64,000 nt of DNA from NCBI GenBank assembly GCA_965204395.1, contig OZ241987.1:1-64000 (forward strand). The letters are read 5' to 3'. The notes under the pieces were generated by a model, which made no database searches, was not told the DNA's origin, and saw nothing but the letters and a program-made list of their open reading frames with translations. Position numbers and translations under genes: made by a program. Shown one piece after another: positions 16,446-24,785 of the stretch. The DNA is from Bin87 sp965204395 (lineage in GTDB: Bacteria; Chloroflexota; Dehalococcoidia; Lucifugimonadales; UBA3495). Every line of letters starts with the position of its first letter. Within the stretch, counting starts at the first letter, position 1.

Positions 16446-17543
16446 ATGACGATACTGCAGGATCGCCCTACCGCCGAGATGGAAGAGGCGGTCCAGAATG
16501 GTTTCGACCTCTCGTGGCTGCAACAGTTGAAGCAGCAGATTCCCGGCGCCGCGGATGAGTTGGCGAACGACCCGACCCTGGCCGAACACACGCCGGAACT
16601 GCTGAACGAATCTCCCAACCAGACCCAGCGCACTAGGGGAGCCATTCCCCGCGAGGGCGTTCCCCAGTATTCGGCCTACACGTTCCGCGACAAGAAGGAA
16701 GTTTGGGGATATAACCTGACCAAGTTGTACCAGGAAGCGGTATCCCGGCAGTGGTCATCGGCCACCGACATCCCGTGGGACACCCTGCGGCCGTTGCCCG
16801 ATGACATCGAGGCGGCGCAGTGCCAGTTGGCGACGTTCTTCGCCCAGGTGGAGTTCGTGGCGGCCGACGTCCCGGGACGTTTCATCGCCCAGATGTCGCC
16901 GGACTACCACGAGGTCCGCATGTTCCTCCTGACGCAGGTGATGGACGAGTCCCGGCACATGGAGGTTTTCCGCAAGAGGGCGCTGGCCAACGGCGGCGGC
17001 CTGATGCGGATGATCGACTCCGTGAGCGACGTTACCGGCGGCAGCACCGACAACGCCCGCGAGTTCACCGAGATGTCCAGCCGTCTGCACATCGTCGGCG
17101 AGGGGAACGTGCTAACCCTGTTCCGGCTGGGCGAGTTGATGGCGTACAACGACGCTGAGAAAGCCATCTACCGGCGGGCCGCGCAGGACGAGGCGCGCCA
17201 CGTAGCCTTTGGCGTACTTCACGCCCGCTACATGAACGAGTGCACTCCGGAGCGGCGCGAGGAAATTCACGCCTACCTGGACGAGGCGGAAGACCGGCAG
17301 GCCACCGGCAACGGCGGCGAGAACCCGGCCGCCCGCAGCGCGAACCTGACCGCCGACTCGCTGGCGATCCTATTGGGAGGCGGCGCTGACAAGGCCGATG
17401 AGGGCAAGAAAATCCTCGCCGCCATCCGGCAACGCCAGGTCAAGGAGTACTTCCAGCGGTTGAAGTCCTGTGGTTTTGACGACCGCATCGAGAATGGACG
17501 GGTCAACCCGGCCCTGCTGGAAGCCTACAAGGCGGCCGCTTAG
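16446..17543 (+). CDS. Ferritin-like diiron protein, intact metal site
   Basis: A 365-residue protein with a four-helix ferritin/R2-like diiron pattern. Ligands are Glu136 (in QVEFV), Glu168 and His171 (DESRH), Glu219 (GEGNVL) and Glu249 and His252 (DEARH). Spacings of 32 and 30 residues between the helix pairs are as expected for R2-like oxidases. This predicts an oxygen-activating di-metal enzyme (oxygenase, oxidase or ribonucleotide-reductase-like); AurF-type N-oxygenases and R2-like ligand-binding oxidases are possible relatives. No R1 subunit gene is nearby, so a ribonucleotide reductase role is not supported. The gene directly downstream is a paralogue with the metal ligands removed. 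Confidence 0.8.
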   Translation: MTILQDRPTAEMEEAVQNGFDLSWLQQLKQQIPGAADELANDPTLAEHTPELLNESPNQTQRTRGAIPREGVPQYSAYTFRDKKEVWGYNLTKLYQEAVSRQWSSATDIPWDTLRPLPDDIEAAQCQLATFFAQVEFVAADVPGRFIAQMSPDYHEVRMFLLTQVMDESRHMEVFRKRALANGGGLMRMIDSVSDVTGGSTDNAREFTEMSSRLHIVGEGNVLTLFRLGELMAYNDAEKAIYRRAAQDEARHVAFGVLHARYMNECTPERREEIHAYLDEAEDRQATGNGGENPAARSANLTADSLAILLGGGADKADEGKKILAAIRQRQVKEYFQRLKSCGFDDRIENGRVNPALLEAYKAAA

Positions 17544-17573
17544 CCAGATCAGCAGCGGGATCAGCAATATCGA

Positions 17574-17604
17574 TGGCCCGTCGTGTCGCATCCGGCGGGC
17601 CATT
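17574..17604 (+). terminator. Hairpin between the two diiron-type genes
   Basis: ATGGCCCG (17574-17581) pairs with CGGGCCAT (17597-17604) and is followed by only TTGC. The T-tract is weak, so this may be an attenuator or mRNA-processing hairpin that sets the ratio of the two genes and not a full stop. Confidence 0.5.
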
Positions 17605-17622
17605 TGCATACGGTGAGGCACC

Positions 17623-18831
17623 ATGACCACAACGAATGACGGCCAGAATCCCGAACCCACCGACCAACCGGCGCAGGTGGATGACAGCGACCCCACCGGG
17701 CGTTACCGCTCATCGGCGGCGGAGCAGGTGCAGCAGAACGTGGAGGACAACGCTGACGCCGAGTCGCCCGCCGAACCCGCCGCTGACGACCAGCCGGAAC
17801 CTGAAGTGGTCCTTTCGCCCGTCGAGCAGTTCCCATGGATGAAAGACACGCGCCAGTGGGGAGTGCGCGCGCCCCTGACGCCCCACGGATTGACGATTGA
17901 ATCGATCGCCACTGGGGTTTACGGCGAGATTCCCGATGAAAGTAGGGAGATGACCCGGATGCCCCGGGGGTCGTACGCGACGCCCGGCATACCAAGGCTC
18001 GACAACTACTCGGTGAACCGCAAGGACGAGCTATGGTCGGACAACGCGGCTACCCTGTACGAGGAAGCCATCCAACGCCGGTGGAACGCGATGCAGGACA
18101 TCGCATGGGACGAACTGCCCGAGTTGCCGGAGGAGATGGAGCTGGCGTGGTGTCAGTTGTGTACCGAATTGGGGCAGCACGCCACCGCAGAGATTGACAC
18201 CATCGGGCAGTGGCTGCACCGAATGAACTACGCCTACATCGAGCCGAAGATGTTCCTGGCGACCCAGGAGTTCGATTCGGCGCGCCATTTCGAGGTGATG
18301 CGGCACCGGGCCCTGTGTAACGGCGGTGCGCTGGGCCTCGAATCGCCGGGCATGATGAGTCGCCGCATGGTAGAGACACGGGCGGGCTGGCCGGAAGTAT
18401 CCGTCTCCCTGTACATCGCACGGGGCACGCTGACCATGCTGTTGTACCGGTTCGGCGCGCACTTCGCGACCAACCCGGTGGACCGGCGGATATTCGGGCT
18501 ATGCCTGCAGGACAAGGCGCGGCACATGGCCTACGGGCTGGCAATGCTGAAACTCACCGTCGCGGTGAAAGGCGCGGACTTCGGCGTGTCGCTCCGGCGC
18601 ATCCTTGGATCCATAGAGAAGGACATGGCCGGCGAAATGAAGGACCCGGTGCTCTGGGAGGCCATGGCGATCATCGCCGGCGGTTCCATACAGGGCATGG
18701 CCGACGGCAAGGCTGCGGTTGACCGGTTGCGGTCGGACTACGTCCGCCAATACGTGCGGCGTTTGCAATACACCGGCATTGACAAACAGGAAAGCGCGCT
18801 ACACCCGGACCTGGCGGCGGTGTTGCAGTAA
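17623..18831 (+). CDS. Ferritin-like paralogue lacking all four carboxylate ligands
   Basis: A 402-residue protein that aligns by eye with the upstream diiron protein from about residue 125 onward (shared CQL.T, RAL.NGG.L, LF/YRxG, QDxARHxAxG). At the positions of Glu136, Glu168, Glu219 and Glu249 it has Ala187, Ser219, Gly268 and Lys298, while the two histidines are kept (His222, His301). A normal diiron centre cannot form. The first 70 residues are an acidic, proline-rich, probably disordered extension absent from the partner. It lies 79 bp downstream of the intact gene in the same direction. The likely role is a structural or regulatory partner subunit; this is inference. Confidence 0.75.
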   Translation: MTTTNDGQNPEPTDQPAQVDDSDPTGRYRSSAAEQVQQNVEDNADAESPAEPAADDQPEPEVVLSPVEQFPWMKDTRQWGVRAPLTPHGLTIESIATGVYGEIPDESREMTRMPRGSYATPGIPRLDNYSVNRKDELWSDNAATLYEEAIQRRWNAMQDIAWDELPELPEEMELAWCQLCTELGQHATAEIDTIGQWLHRMNYAYIEPKMFLATQEFDSARHFEVMRHRALCNGGALGLESPGMMSRRMVETRAGWPEVSVSLYIARGTLTMLLYRFGAHFATNPVDRRIFGLCLQDKARHMAYGLAMLKLTVAVKGADFGVSLRRILGSIEKDMAGEMKDPVLWEAMAIIAGGSIQGMADGKAAVDRLRSDYVRQYVRRLQYTGIDKQESALHPDLAAVLQ

Positions 18832-18865
18832 CACATCGCCTCACAAACACTCCAAAATTGCTATT

Positions 18866-18894
18866 GGGCGGGATAGAAACCCGCCCTTGTTTTC
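18866..18894 (+). terminator. Intrinsic terminator after the diiron gene pair
   Basis: GGGCGGG (18866-18872), 7-base loop, CCCGCCC (18880-18886), then TTGTTTTC. Confidence 0.8.
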
Positions 18895-18924
18895 TGGAGA
18901 GGTGGCGTAGAATATGCAGCCGCC

Positions 18925-19620
18925 ATGCTGATCTCGTCCGCGAATCTGCTCCCCGACGACGTTGCCGCCTTCCTGAGGCTGGCGGTGCTGTGCCTCATAT
19001 CCGCAGGCGTGGCGATGTGGGTGAGCGGCTGGTTCCAAGCCGTGGTGGCGACGGTGTTCGGAGACCCGGCGCCGAGAGCCCAGGGCCGACTTAGCGGCAA
19101 CCCGCTGCGAAACCTGGACGCGGTGGGCCTCGCGGTGGCAACGGTGTCCGGCCTTGGGTGGGGAAGGCCGCTGCCGGGCGAACCGGGACGCCAGGGCCGC
19201 TGGCCTTCAGTGGCGATTGCGGCGGCGGGACCGCTGGGCAACATCACCGTGGCGTTCCTGCTGGCCGCGCCGGTCAAGGCGGGTTGGCTGTCGTGGACAT
19301 TCCCATCGCCGGACAGCCTGACCCTGGTGATGACGGGCGGGTTGCGGCCGGGCATCTCCGACGTGGTCGGCCTGCTGATCATCTACAACCTGCTGCATGC
19401 GGTGTTCCAACTGCTGCCGCTGTCGCCGCTGTCTGGGTATCGGGTGCTGGCGGTTTTCCTGCCGGAAGGCGCGGGAGAAACCCACCGCAGGTTCCAGCGG
19501 TTCGCGCCAATCCTGCTGGTGGCGCTGATAGCGGCCGACTTTGTGCTACGACCGGGGATATTGTGGGCGACAGTGCTGCCGGCGGCACAGTGGCTGGCGG
19601 GTTTGGCAACCGGATTCTAG
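18925..19620 (+). CDS. M50/site-2-protease-like membrane protein without catalytic residues
   Basis: A 231-residue polytopic membrane protein. Residues 45-84 (FGDPAPRAQGRL, NPLRNLDAVG, GWGRPLP) and AAAGPLGN at 99-106 are the hallmark region of M50B site-2-type proteases. The zinc motif HExxH that should precede GDP is SGWFQ at 34-38. The C-terminal NPxDG-type Asp is Ser170 (LLPLSPLSG). Both metal-binding motifs are therefore lost and it should be proteolytically inactive, a possible pseudoprotease. It stands 30 bp after the terminator of the diiron pair. Function unknown. Confidence 0.75.
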   Translation: MLISSANLLPDDVAAFLRLAVLCLISAGVAMWVSGWFQAVVATVFGDPAPRAQGRLSGNPLRNLDAVGLAVATVSGLGWGRPLPGEPGRQGRWPSVAIAAAGPLGNITVAFLLAAPVKAGWLSWTFPSPDSLTLVMTGGLRPGISDVVGLLIIYNLLHAVFQLLPLSPLSGYRVLAVFLPEGAGETHRRFQRFAPILLVALIAADFVLRPGILWATVLPAAQWLAGLATGF

Positions 19621-19625
19621 CGGCC

Positions 19626-20435
19626 TCAGGACGTGGGGCCGAAGCGTTCCGTCCTGATTACGGGTTCGGGAACGCCGATTGAGAGCAGGGCGTCGGCGAC
19701 AGATTCGACGAACCCAGTGGGGCCGCAGACGTAGCACAATGGGCCATGCTCAGACTCGCCGCCCTGCCGAGAGTCCGGTAGCGTGGCGAGACAATCCGAC
19801 AGCATGGAGGCATCGACGCGCCGTTGGTATCCCGTCCAACCTGCCGGGTGGCGACGGGTGAGGGTGTATCGCACCTCGGTCGCCGATGCACGTTGGCACA
19901 CCGAGTCAAGCCACCCCCGATAGATTATGTCCTCCTGGGAGCGGGCGGAGTACAGGAGCAGCGTTGGCAAAGAAGGCGCGACGGTTTCTCGATGCGCCAA
20001 GATGGAGCGCAATGGCACTATTCCAGAACCGCCGGCGATCAGCAGCAGCGGCCCGCCCATCTCGGGTGTCCATGTGAACGGCCCGCCGATGGGTCCGCGC
20101 ACCTCCAGCGCATCGCCGGGCTCCACCACCTCGTGAAAATATGGCGACACCTCGCCGTCAGGGATCAGTTCGACGGTGAGATCAATCATGCCCAACGGGT
20201 CGGATGGGGCCGAGGCGATTGAATAGGAACGCTGGGCCTGGTAGCCGTCGGGCGCGGTGAGTCGGACGTCGTAGTGCTGGCCGGCCAGGAACGAGCGTGG
20301 TTCGTTGAGGCGCAGCGTGAACGTCCGGGCGCGGTAGGTTTCCACGGTAACGCGCTCTACCAAGGCGGTCTGCCAAGGTGTAAGAGCAGGGGCAGGTGTG
20401 AAACCTGCCCCGGTGTGTATGGCATCTTGATGCAT
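19626..20435 (-). CDS. FAD/NAD(P)-binding oxidoreductase (ferredoxin-reductase type)
   Basis: A 269-residue FNR-superfamily reductase. RSYSIASAPSD binds FAD, IAGGSGIVPLRSIL is the NAD(P)-binding glycine motif, and CYVCGPTGFVESV near the C-terminus closes the nucleotide site. There is no [2Fe-2S] domain. It lies directly downstream of a YedY-like molybdoenzyme gene, an arrangement known for sulfite-oxidase-like proteins, so it may pass electrons between NAD(P)H and that enzyme. The start at 20435 is uncertain: there is no clear ribosome binding site and a repeat unit occupies the DNA just upstream. It converges with the M50-like gene, 5 bp apart. Confidence 0.85.
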   Translation of the reverse strand: MHQDAIHTGAGFTPAPALTPWQTALVERVTVETYRARTFTLRLNEPRSFLAGQHYDVRLTAPDGYQAQRSYSIASAPSDPLGMIDLTVELIPDGEVSPYFHEVVEPGDALEVRGPIGGPFTWTPEMGGPLLLIAGGSGIVPLRSILAHRETVAPSLPTLLLYSARSQEDIIYRGWLDSVCQRASATEVRYTLTRRHPAGWTGYQRRVDASMLSDCLATLPDSRQGGESEHGPLCYVCGPTGFVESVADALLSIGVPEPVIRTERFGPTS

Positions 20436-20448
20436 CTCAGAACGCCGC

Positions 20449-20507
20449 TTCTGGATTCCAGCACGCCAGAGGCACATCTACGACTTTCGCCGGAATGACG
20501 CGAGGGA
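20449..20507. repeat. REP-like palindromic repeat unit (isolated copy)
   Basis: An imperfect palindrome beginning TTCTGGATTCCAG and ending CTTTCGCCGGAATGACG, with an internal segment (GAGGCACATCTACG). The same unit, including the internal segment, occurs on the opposite strand inside the transposon at 21599-21804, and a shorter version lies inside 54328-54512. This copy has no terminal inverted repeats. Confidence 0.7.
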
Positions 20508-21113
20508 TTAGTCGCCCCAGTAGCGCTGTTCTTTCCAGGGGTCGCCGTACATGTGGTAGCCGTATTGCTCCCAAAAGCCCGGTTGATCCTGCGGCATGAA
20601 GCGGATACCGCGCAGCCACTTTGCCGACTTCCAGAAGTACAGGTGCGGGATCACCAGTCGGGCGGGCCCGCCGTGCTCGGGCGCGATGGGTTGGCCGTCG
20701 AACTCAAAGGCGACCATGCCTCGACCCTCGACGACGTCCCAGGTGGGCACGTTGGTGGTGTAGCCGCCGTAGGAGAAAGCCATCAGGTAGGGAGCGGGAT
20801 CGCTGACGCCGGCGGCGATGAGCAGGTCGTCGATGGTCACGCCTTTCCAGGTGGTGTCCAGCTTGCTCCACTTGGTCACGCAGTGGATGTCGGTGAAGAT
20901 TTCGGTCTCCGGCAGAGCGCGGAACTGCTCCCAGCTCCACTCGCCCAGGGGTTCGCCATCCACGCCGACCAGGGTGAACGTCCATTGGTCCAGCGGGACG
21001 CGCTGAGTTGGGCCGGCGGTGAGCACTGGAAACCCGCGCTCCAGGTACTGGCCGGGTGGGATGGGGCGTGGTGGCGCCTCGCGACGCCGTCCGAAAAATC
21101 CACGGGAGACCAT
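20508..21113 (-). CDS. Sulfite oxidase-like molybdopterin oxidoreductase (YedY/MsrP-like catalytic domain)
   Basis: A 201-residue cytoplasmic-type molybdoenzyme. IHCVTKWSKLDTTWKG carries the cysteine that ligates molybdenum. SYGGYTTNVP, PEHGGPARLVIPHLYFWKS, AKWLRGIRF and YGDPWKEQRYWGD are strongly conserved family blocks. The ATG at 21113 has AAGGAG about 9 bases upstream; a much longer in-frame extension exists but has no ribosome binding site or conserved content. No Tat signal is visible, unlike MsrP. It is presumably co-transcribed with the flavin reductase downstream. Substrate unknown (an oxidised sulfur compound or similar). Confidence 0.88.
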   Translation of the reverse strand: MVSRGFFGRRREAPPRPIPPGQYLERGFPVLTAGPTQRVPLDQWTFTLVGVDGEPLGEWSWEQFRALPETEIFTDIHCVTKWSKLDTTWKGVTIDDLLIAAGVSDPAPYLMAFSYGGYTTNVPTWDVVEGRGMVAFEFDGQPIAPEHGGPARLVIPHLYFWKSAKWLRGIRFMPQDQPGFWEQYGYHMYGDPWKEQRYWGD

Positions 21114-21229
21114 ATTCGTTGAACTCCTTAGCAGCGCAGGGTACGTATTATGCGGTAGAACGGTAGCCAAATCGTCCGGGCGTGTCAAACGCAGACAAAC
21201 ATCCTCGCCAACTGTACCGCGAAGCCAAT

Positions 21230-21424
21230 CTATTTCCACAGCGGCTTGCGCATGATCCAGAATATGTTGACGCCGGCCACGGCAAAGGCTGCGACCCAGA
21301 GCAGCGTGCCCAACGTCGGGTTGAATGCCAAACCGACGCCGAGGCCGAAGTAGAAGATCACCATCGCCGCCAGGAATAACAGCGCGTGAATACCTATTCC
21401 GATTGTTTTGCGGACGACACTCAA
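21230..21424 (-). CDS. Small two-helix membrane protein (64 aa)
   Basis: TTG start at 21424 preceded by AGGAGG six bases upstream. The protein has two hydrophobic helices (about 10-30 and 36-56), a short charged N-terminus (SVVRKT) and ends WIMRKPLWK. The strong ribosome binding site and the membrane-like composition support it; the upstream in-frame extension to 21595 does not look coding. It precedes the molybdoenzyme gene by about 115 bp in the same direction. Function unknown. Confidence 0.6.
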   Translation of the reverse strand: MSVVRKTIGIGIHALLFLAAMVIFYFGLGVGLAFNPTLGTLLWVAAFAVAGVNIFWIMRKPLWK

Positions 21425-21598
21425 AACAAGCCTCCTGGCCTGTGGCGCTGGCAAATGCTTCCAACCCGCACCACATCCGCTACCAATAATACGCCCGAAA
21501 GTAGTGGCCAGACGCACCACCGACTCGCGGCAAGTGTCGATATTCCGTTGTGGCGAGCAGCGAGTGTCAGGAATCCGAGGGCGACGTCTCCGCATCTG

Positions 21599-21804
21599 CA
21601 GGGCAATCGCATTTGGAATTTAGATGCCCGTGACTCCGGCGCAAGTCGAAGATGCGCCTGCGGTGTGCCGGAGTCCAGAGGCTGCCGAATAAAGCGAGCG
21701 ACCACGAAACTGCCGATTTCAGGCACTGGATACCGGCTTTCGCCGGTATGACGGTGGCCGGGAGAGCCTTATCCAAGGGCCACAATTGAAATGCGATTGC
21801 CCTG
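21599..21804. mobile_element. MITE-like non-autonomous transposon, copy 1 (206 bp)
   Basis: Perfect 16-bp terminal inverted repeats: CAGGGCAATCGCATTT at 21599-21614 and AAATGCGATTGCCCTG at 21789-21804. Flanking 10-mers TCCGCATCTG (21589-21598) and TCCGCATCCG (21805-21814) match at 9 of 10 positions and look like a target-site duplication. The interior holds two REP-like palindromes and no gene. Near-identical to the element at 54328-54512 apart from a 21-bp length difference. The CAGGG ends and about 10-bp duplication remind me of ISAs1-family transposons, which would have to act in trans. Confidence 0.88.
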
Positions 21805-21926
21805 TCCGCATCCGCCGCTGGCGAGACGGCAACGGGTGACCAGTGTCTCCATTCGCTTGCCCATGCCGGGGCGCGTGGTTACAATCAGCGCACTGTGTTT
21901 TTCCCTGAATCGAAGGACAACCGCTA

Positions 21927-23174
21927 GTGCAAGCTGCCACGCCGGCCGCGCCCGAAGCGCCTGGATTGAAAAACAACCGGGCGTTCGTGCTGGGCAGCCT
22001 TTCAGTGGGACACGGCCTGTCCCACATGTTCGACCAGGGTCTGCCGCTGCTGATCACCGAGATCGCGGCAGCGATGGGGTTGACCAACTTCATGACGGCG
22101 ACGCTGTTCGCGGTGCGGCAGACGGGGTCGAGCGCGATCAGCCTGGGCGGGGGACCCCTGACCGACGCCCTGAAATCGTACTGGGGGCTGATCCTCACGG
22201 CGTGCATGCTGGGGCACGCGGTTACCTACGCGGCCATGGGCGGCTCGCCCAACTTCGTGGTAGTGGCGTTGATCGTGCTGTTCGTGTCGGTGCCCGGCTC
22301 GCTGTGGCACCTGCCCTCGACGGCGGCGATCTCGCAGCGGTTCCCGGACCGCCGGGGCTTCGCGATATCCATGAGCGGCTTCGGGTCGAACCTAGGCAAC
22401 GTCACGGGTCCGGTGGTGGCTGGAGCGTTGCTCACGGCGGGGTTCCTCACCTGGCGGCACGTGTTCTTCATCTACGCCGGGATGGCGATCTTTATGGCGA
22501 TGCTGGTGTGGTGGTCGCTGCGCGGGTTGGGACGCGGAGAGGGGACGACGCAAGGCGGGGACCTGGCGACGCGGTTCATGTACGCGGCAGGGATGCTGAA
22601 GCACCGCGTGGTGATGGGCCTGATCCTGGCGGCGCTACTGCGGGGCATCGGGTTGAACGCGCTGTTCAACTGGACGCCGTTCTACCTGCGGGAAACGCTG
22701 GGCATGAGCACCCTTGAGGCCGGGGTCCACTATGCGCTGATGACCGGAATGGGGATCGTATCCGCGCCGGTGCTGGGCTGGATGTCGGATAAATTCGGCC
22801 GGAAGGCGGTGATGGCGCCCGGTTTCCTAGTTGCAGCGCTGCTGTCCCTGGCGGTGGTGAGCGTGGGCGGCACCTGGTTATTGATCCCGGTGATGGCGGG
22901 GTTGGGGCTGTTCAGCTTCGCGCTGCACCAGATCATCCAGGCCACGGTGCTGGACTACGCGGGTCAGGGCCGGGAGGCGACGTCCATAGGCCTGCTGTTC
23001 GGGATCAACGGCGTGATCGGCATCGGGTCGCCGTTCCTCGCCTCGGCGTTGATCGAATACACCGGCGGCTACGGAGTGGTGTACTACTACGCGGGGGTCT
23101 TGACGCTGATCACGGCGGCGATAATCGCGGTGCTGCCGCTAAGAAGGCCGGATGGCGTCGGGGCTACGCTCTAG
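21927..23174 (+). CDS. Major facilitator superfamily transporter
   Basis: A 415-residue protein with about 12 hydrophobic segments. The loop GPLTDALKSYWG between helices 2 and 3, FPDRRGFAISM in the middle, LGWMSDKFGRKAVM in the second half and the conserved glycine-rich helices are typical of MFS antiporters. GTG start at 21927. It stands alone, with a mobile element 120 bp upstream. The substrate cannot be predicted. Confidence 0.88.
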   Translation: MQAATPAAPEAPGLKNNRAFVLGSLSVGHGLSHMFDQGLPLLITEIAAAMGLTNFMTATLFAVRQTGSSAISLGGGPLTDALKSYWGLILTACMLGHAVTYAAMGGSPNFVVVALIVLFVSVPGSLWHLPSTAAISQRFPDRRGFAISMSGFGSNLGNVTGPVVAGALLTAGFLTWRHVFFIYAGMAIFMAMLVWWSLRGLGRGEGTTQGGDLATRFMYAAGMLKHRVVMGLILAALLRGIGLNALFNWTPFYLRETLGMSTLEAGVHYALMTGMGIVSAPVLGWMSDKFGRKAVMAPGFLVAALLSLAVVSVGGTWLLIPVMAGLGLFSFALHQIIQATVLDYAGQGREATSIGLLFGINGVIGIGSPFLASALIEYTGGYGVVYYYAGVLTLITAAIIAVLPLRRPDGVGATL

Positions 23175-23603
23175 CGCGCGCTCCAAAAGAATTCAAATCC
23201 CCGCTAAAGCAGACGATCCAACGCTCTTGCAACTACCGCATCATATCCGGCGCGGGTGGGGTTGGAGAAGGCACAAATTTGGGGGTTGCCAAGCGCCAAG
23301 ACCGTACACAATAAGGTTAGTTAAGCAGTCCGCAGTCATTGTGGCGATCCAGTACAAGGTCGTGCATATGCCGCGACTAACGCAGGCCCAAGGCGAGGCG
23401 AACTGAAGAGTTTTCGCGGAAATGAGGCATCAGGCGGTGGAGACGTAAAATGCCCATTGATTTACAGACCTTGTGACAGAGAGGCTCCAGACGGTGTAGA
23501 TTTAGGTCATAACGTCGTCTGCGCTTACCTGCGACCCGTTCTGGGTCTCCGACATCGTAGCCACGCCCAAGGGCCTCTATCTCCGATTACCCTATCAGGG
23601 TGA
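23175..23603. other. About 430 bp without a convincing gene
   Basis: Short frames only, lower GC than the surroundings, no tRNA, repeat or strong hairpin seen. It separates the transporter from the serine protease gene, and its composition resembles that of the latter. Confidence 0.5.
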
Positions 23604-24350
23604 CTACTTTGCTCGCTGCCTTCCTTCACGTACGATTGCCTCGATGTGGTTCATAGTTACTGCTTTGATGAGCCCCATGTGTTCCTGCGATTTAGCAATC
23701 CCTTCGGATTCGAGGATGGACCCTTGCGGAAACTGAACGGGCCTCCATAACCTTGGGTACCCAGAAATCATACCGGCCAGCGTCCAGTTGCTTGTTCCGT
23801 TTATGGGAAAGGCGAGTGCTCCGCCAGAGTAGCCGGCGTTTGTGTAACCCGAGCAATATAACTCACCTTGCTGCCCGACAAACCCTGATTGGCCGACATA
23901 AAACAGTGCCAGAGTTGGGAATGGTACGGGATGGCCGTTTATTTCTGATATATGCTCCAAAACGTGCACGTTTCTGCCGACATCCACTATGTCGGGAAAA
24001 CCGAGCGCTAAGCCAGGCGTTCCAAGAGCCAACCCAGCGATACCTTGAGTTAAAGCGCTGGTGAGATAATCGGGACGTAACTTTGCTGGACATCTCAACA
24101 CCGCTACGTCTAACAACTCGTCGAAGGCCACTACTTCAGCGTTACTGAATTTCCACTGGTTATCTCGACGCACCAACGGCCGATTTTCACGCTCGAAAAC
24201 GTGATAGGCGGTAGTGATGTATTCCTGTCCGTCGACGTCAATCACCGTCCCGCTGCCTATGGGCTCCGCGTTTGCGGGCGAAGAACCTGTCCCTAACCAG
24301 AGAACACTGGATGTTACCTCAGCCGGCGGAGCGATGTTCTGTATAACCAA
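23604..24350 (-). CDS. Trypsin-like serine protease-fold protein
   Basis: A 248-residue protein of the S1/S46-like chymotrypsin fold. The catalytic triad is readable: His in ITTAYHVF near residue 49, Asp in LLDVAVLRC near 81 and Ser in NAGYSGGALAF near 174. The usual GDSGG is GYSGG, so the Asp that buries the N-terminus is missing, as in many bacterial housekeeping proteases of this fold. No signal peptide is seen, so it is probably cytoplasmic. TTG start with TAGGAAAAG upstream; the start is uncertain. GC is lower than in neighbouring genes, which suggests recent acquisition. Confidence 0.72.
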   Translation of the reverse strand: MVIQNIAPPAEVTSSVLWLGTGSSPANAEPIGSGTVIDVDGQEYITTAYHVFERENRPLVRRDNQWKFSNAEVVAFDELLDVAVLRCPAKLRPDYLTSALTQGIAGLALGTPGLALGFPDIVDVGRNVHVLEHISEINGHPVPFPTLALFYVGQSGFVGQQGELYCSGYTNAGYSGGALAFPINGTSNWTLAGMISGYPRLWRPVQFPQGSILESEGIAKSQEHMGLIKAVTMNHIEAIVREGRQRAK

Positions 24351-24591
24351 CGTTCTTTTCCTAACTTCGACGAAGTTCCGATGTCTCGGGATCCACCATT
24401 GGCAAAGTTCTTGGTGATTGCGGGTACCAACAACGAGAAAACGGTTTTGTATCCAAGCGTTCTCAGATCCACCGTTACGTCAATCAGTCCCAGCGTCTCT
24501 AGATCATAAAATGGCAGACTTTATAATGTGGCGTGTCAGTCTTGGTGGACCTATCGACCCACAATGGCAACCGTAACAACCGAGTTGAGCG

Positions 24592-24620
24592 TAAAAAACG
24601 GCTCCCGCTTGAGAGCCGTT
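24592..24620 (-). terminator. Intrinsic terminator after tRNA-Trp
   Basis: On the minus strand AACGGCTC (24613-24620) pairs with GAGCCGTT (24597-24604), 8-base loop, followed by TTTTAC. Confidence 0.8.
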
Positions 24621-24634
24621 CAGATAATCGATTT

Positions 24635-24709
24635 GGCACCGGCGGAAGGAATCGAACCCACACCTTCGGTTTTGGAGACCGATGCGCTACCACTACACCA
24701 CGCCGGTGC
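24635..24709 (-). tRNA. tRNA-Trp (anticodon CCA)
   Basis: Minus-strand cloverleaf: acceptor stem GCACCGG/CCGGTGC, D-arm with AGTGGTAG, anticodon stem TCGGT/ACCGA with loop CTCCAAA giving anticodon CCA, and T-arm GTGGGTTCGATTCC. The 3' CCA is not encoded. A terminator follows. Confidence 0.95.
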
Positions 24710-24785
24710 GTGTCATTTATTGTAGCAATACGGCGCGCGCTAGACAACTGCGCGCGCCGGAATCGATGGGGAACCGGTCGCTGAG

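Noticed and set aside
16446..18831. Ribonucleotide reductase small subunit pair
   Set aside because: No large subunit nearby, no recognisable radical tyrosine context, and the second protein lacks metal ligands.
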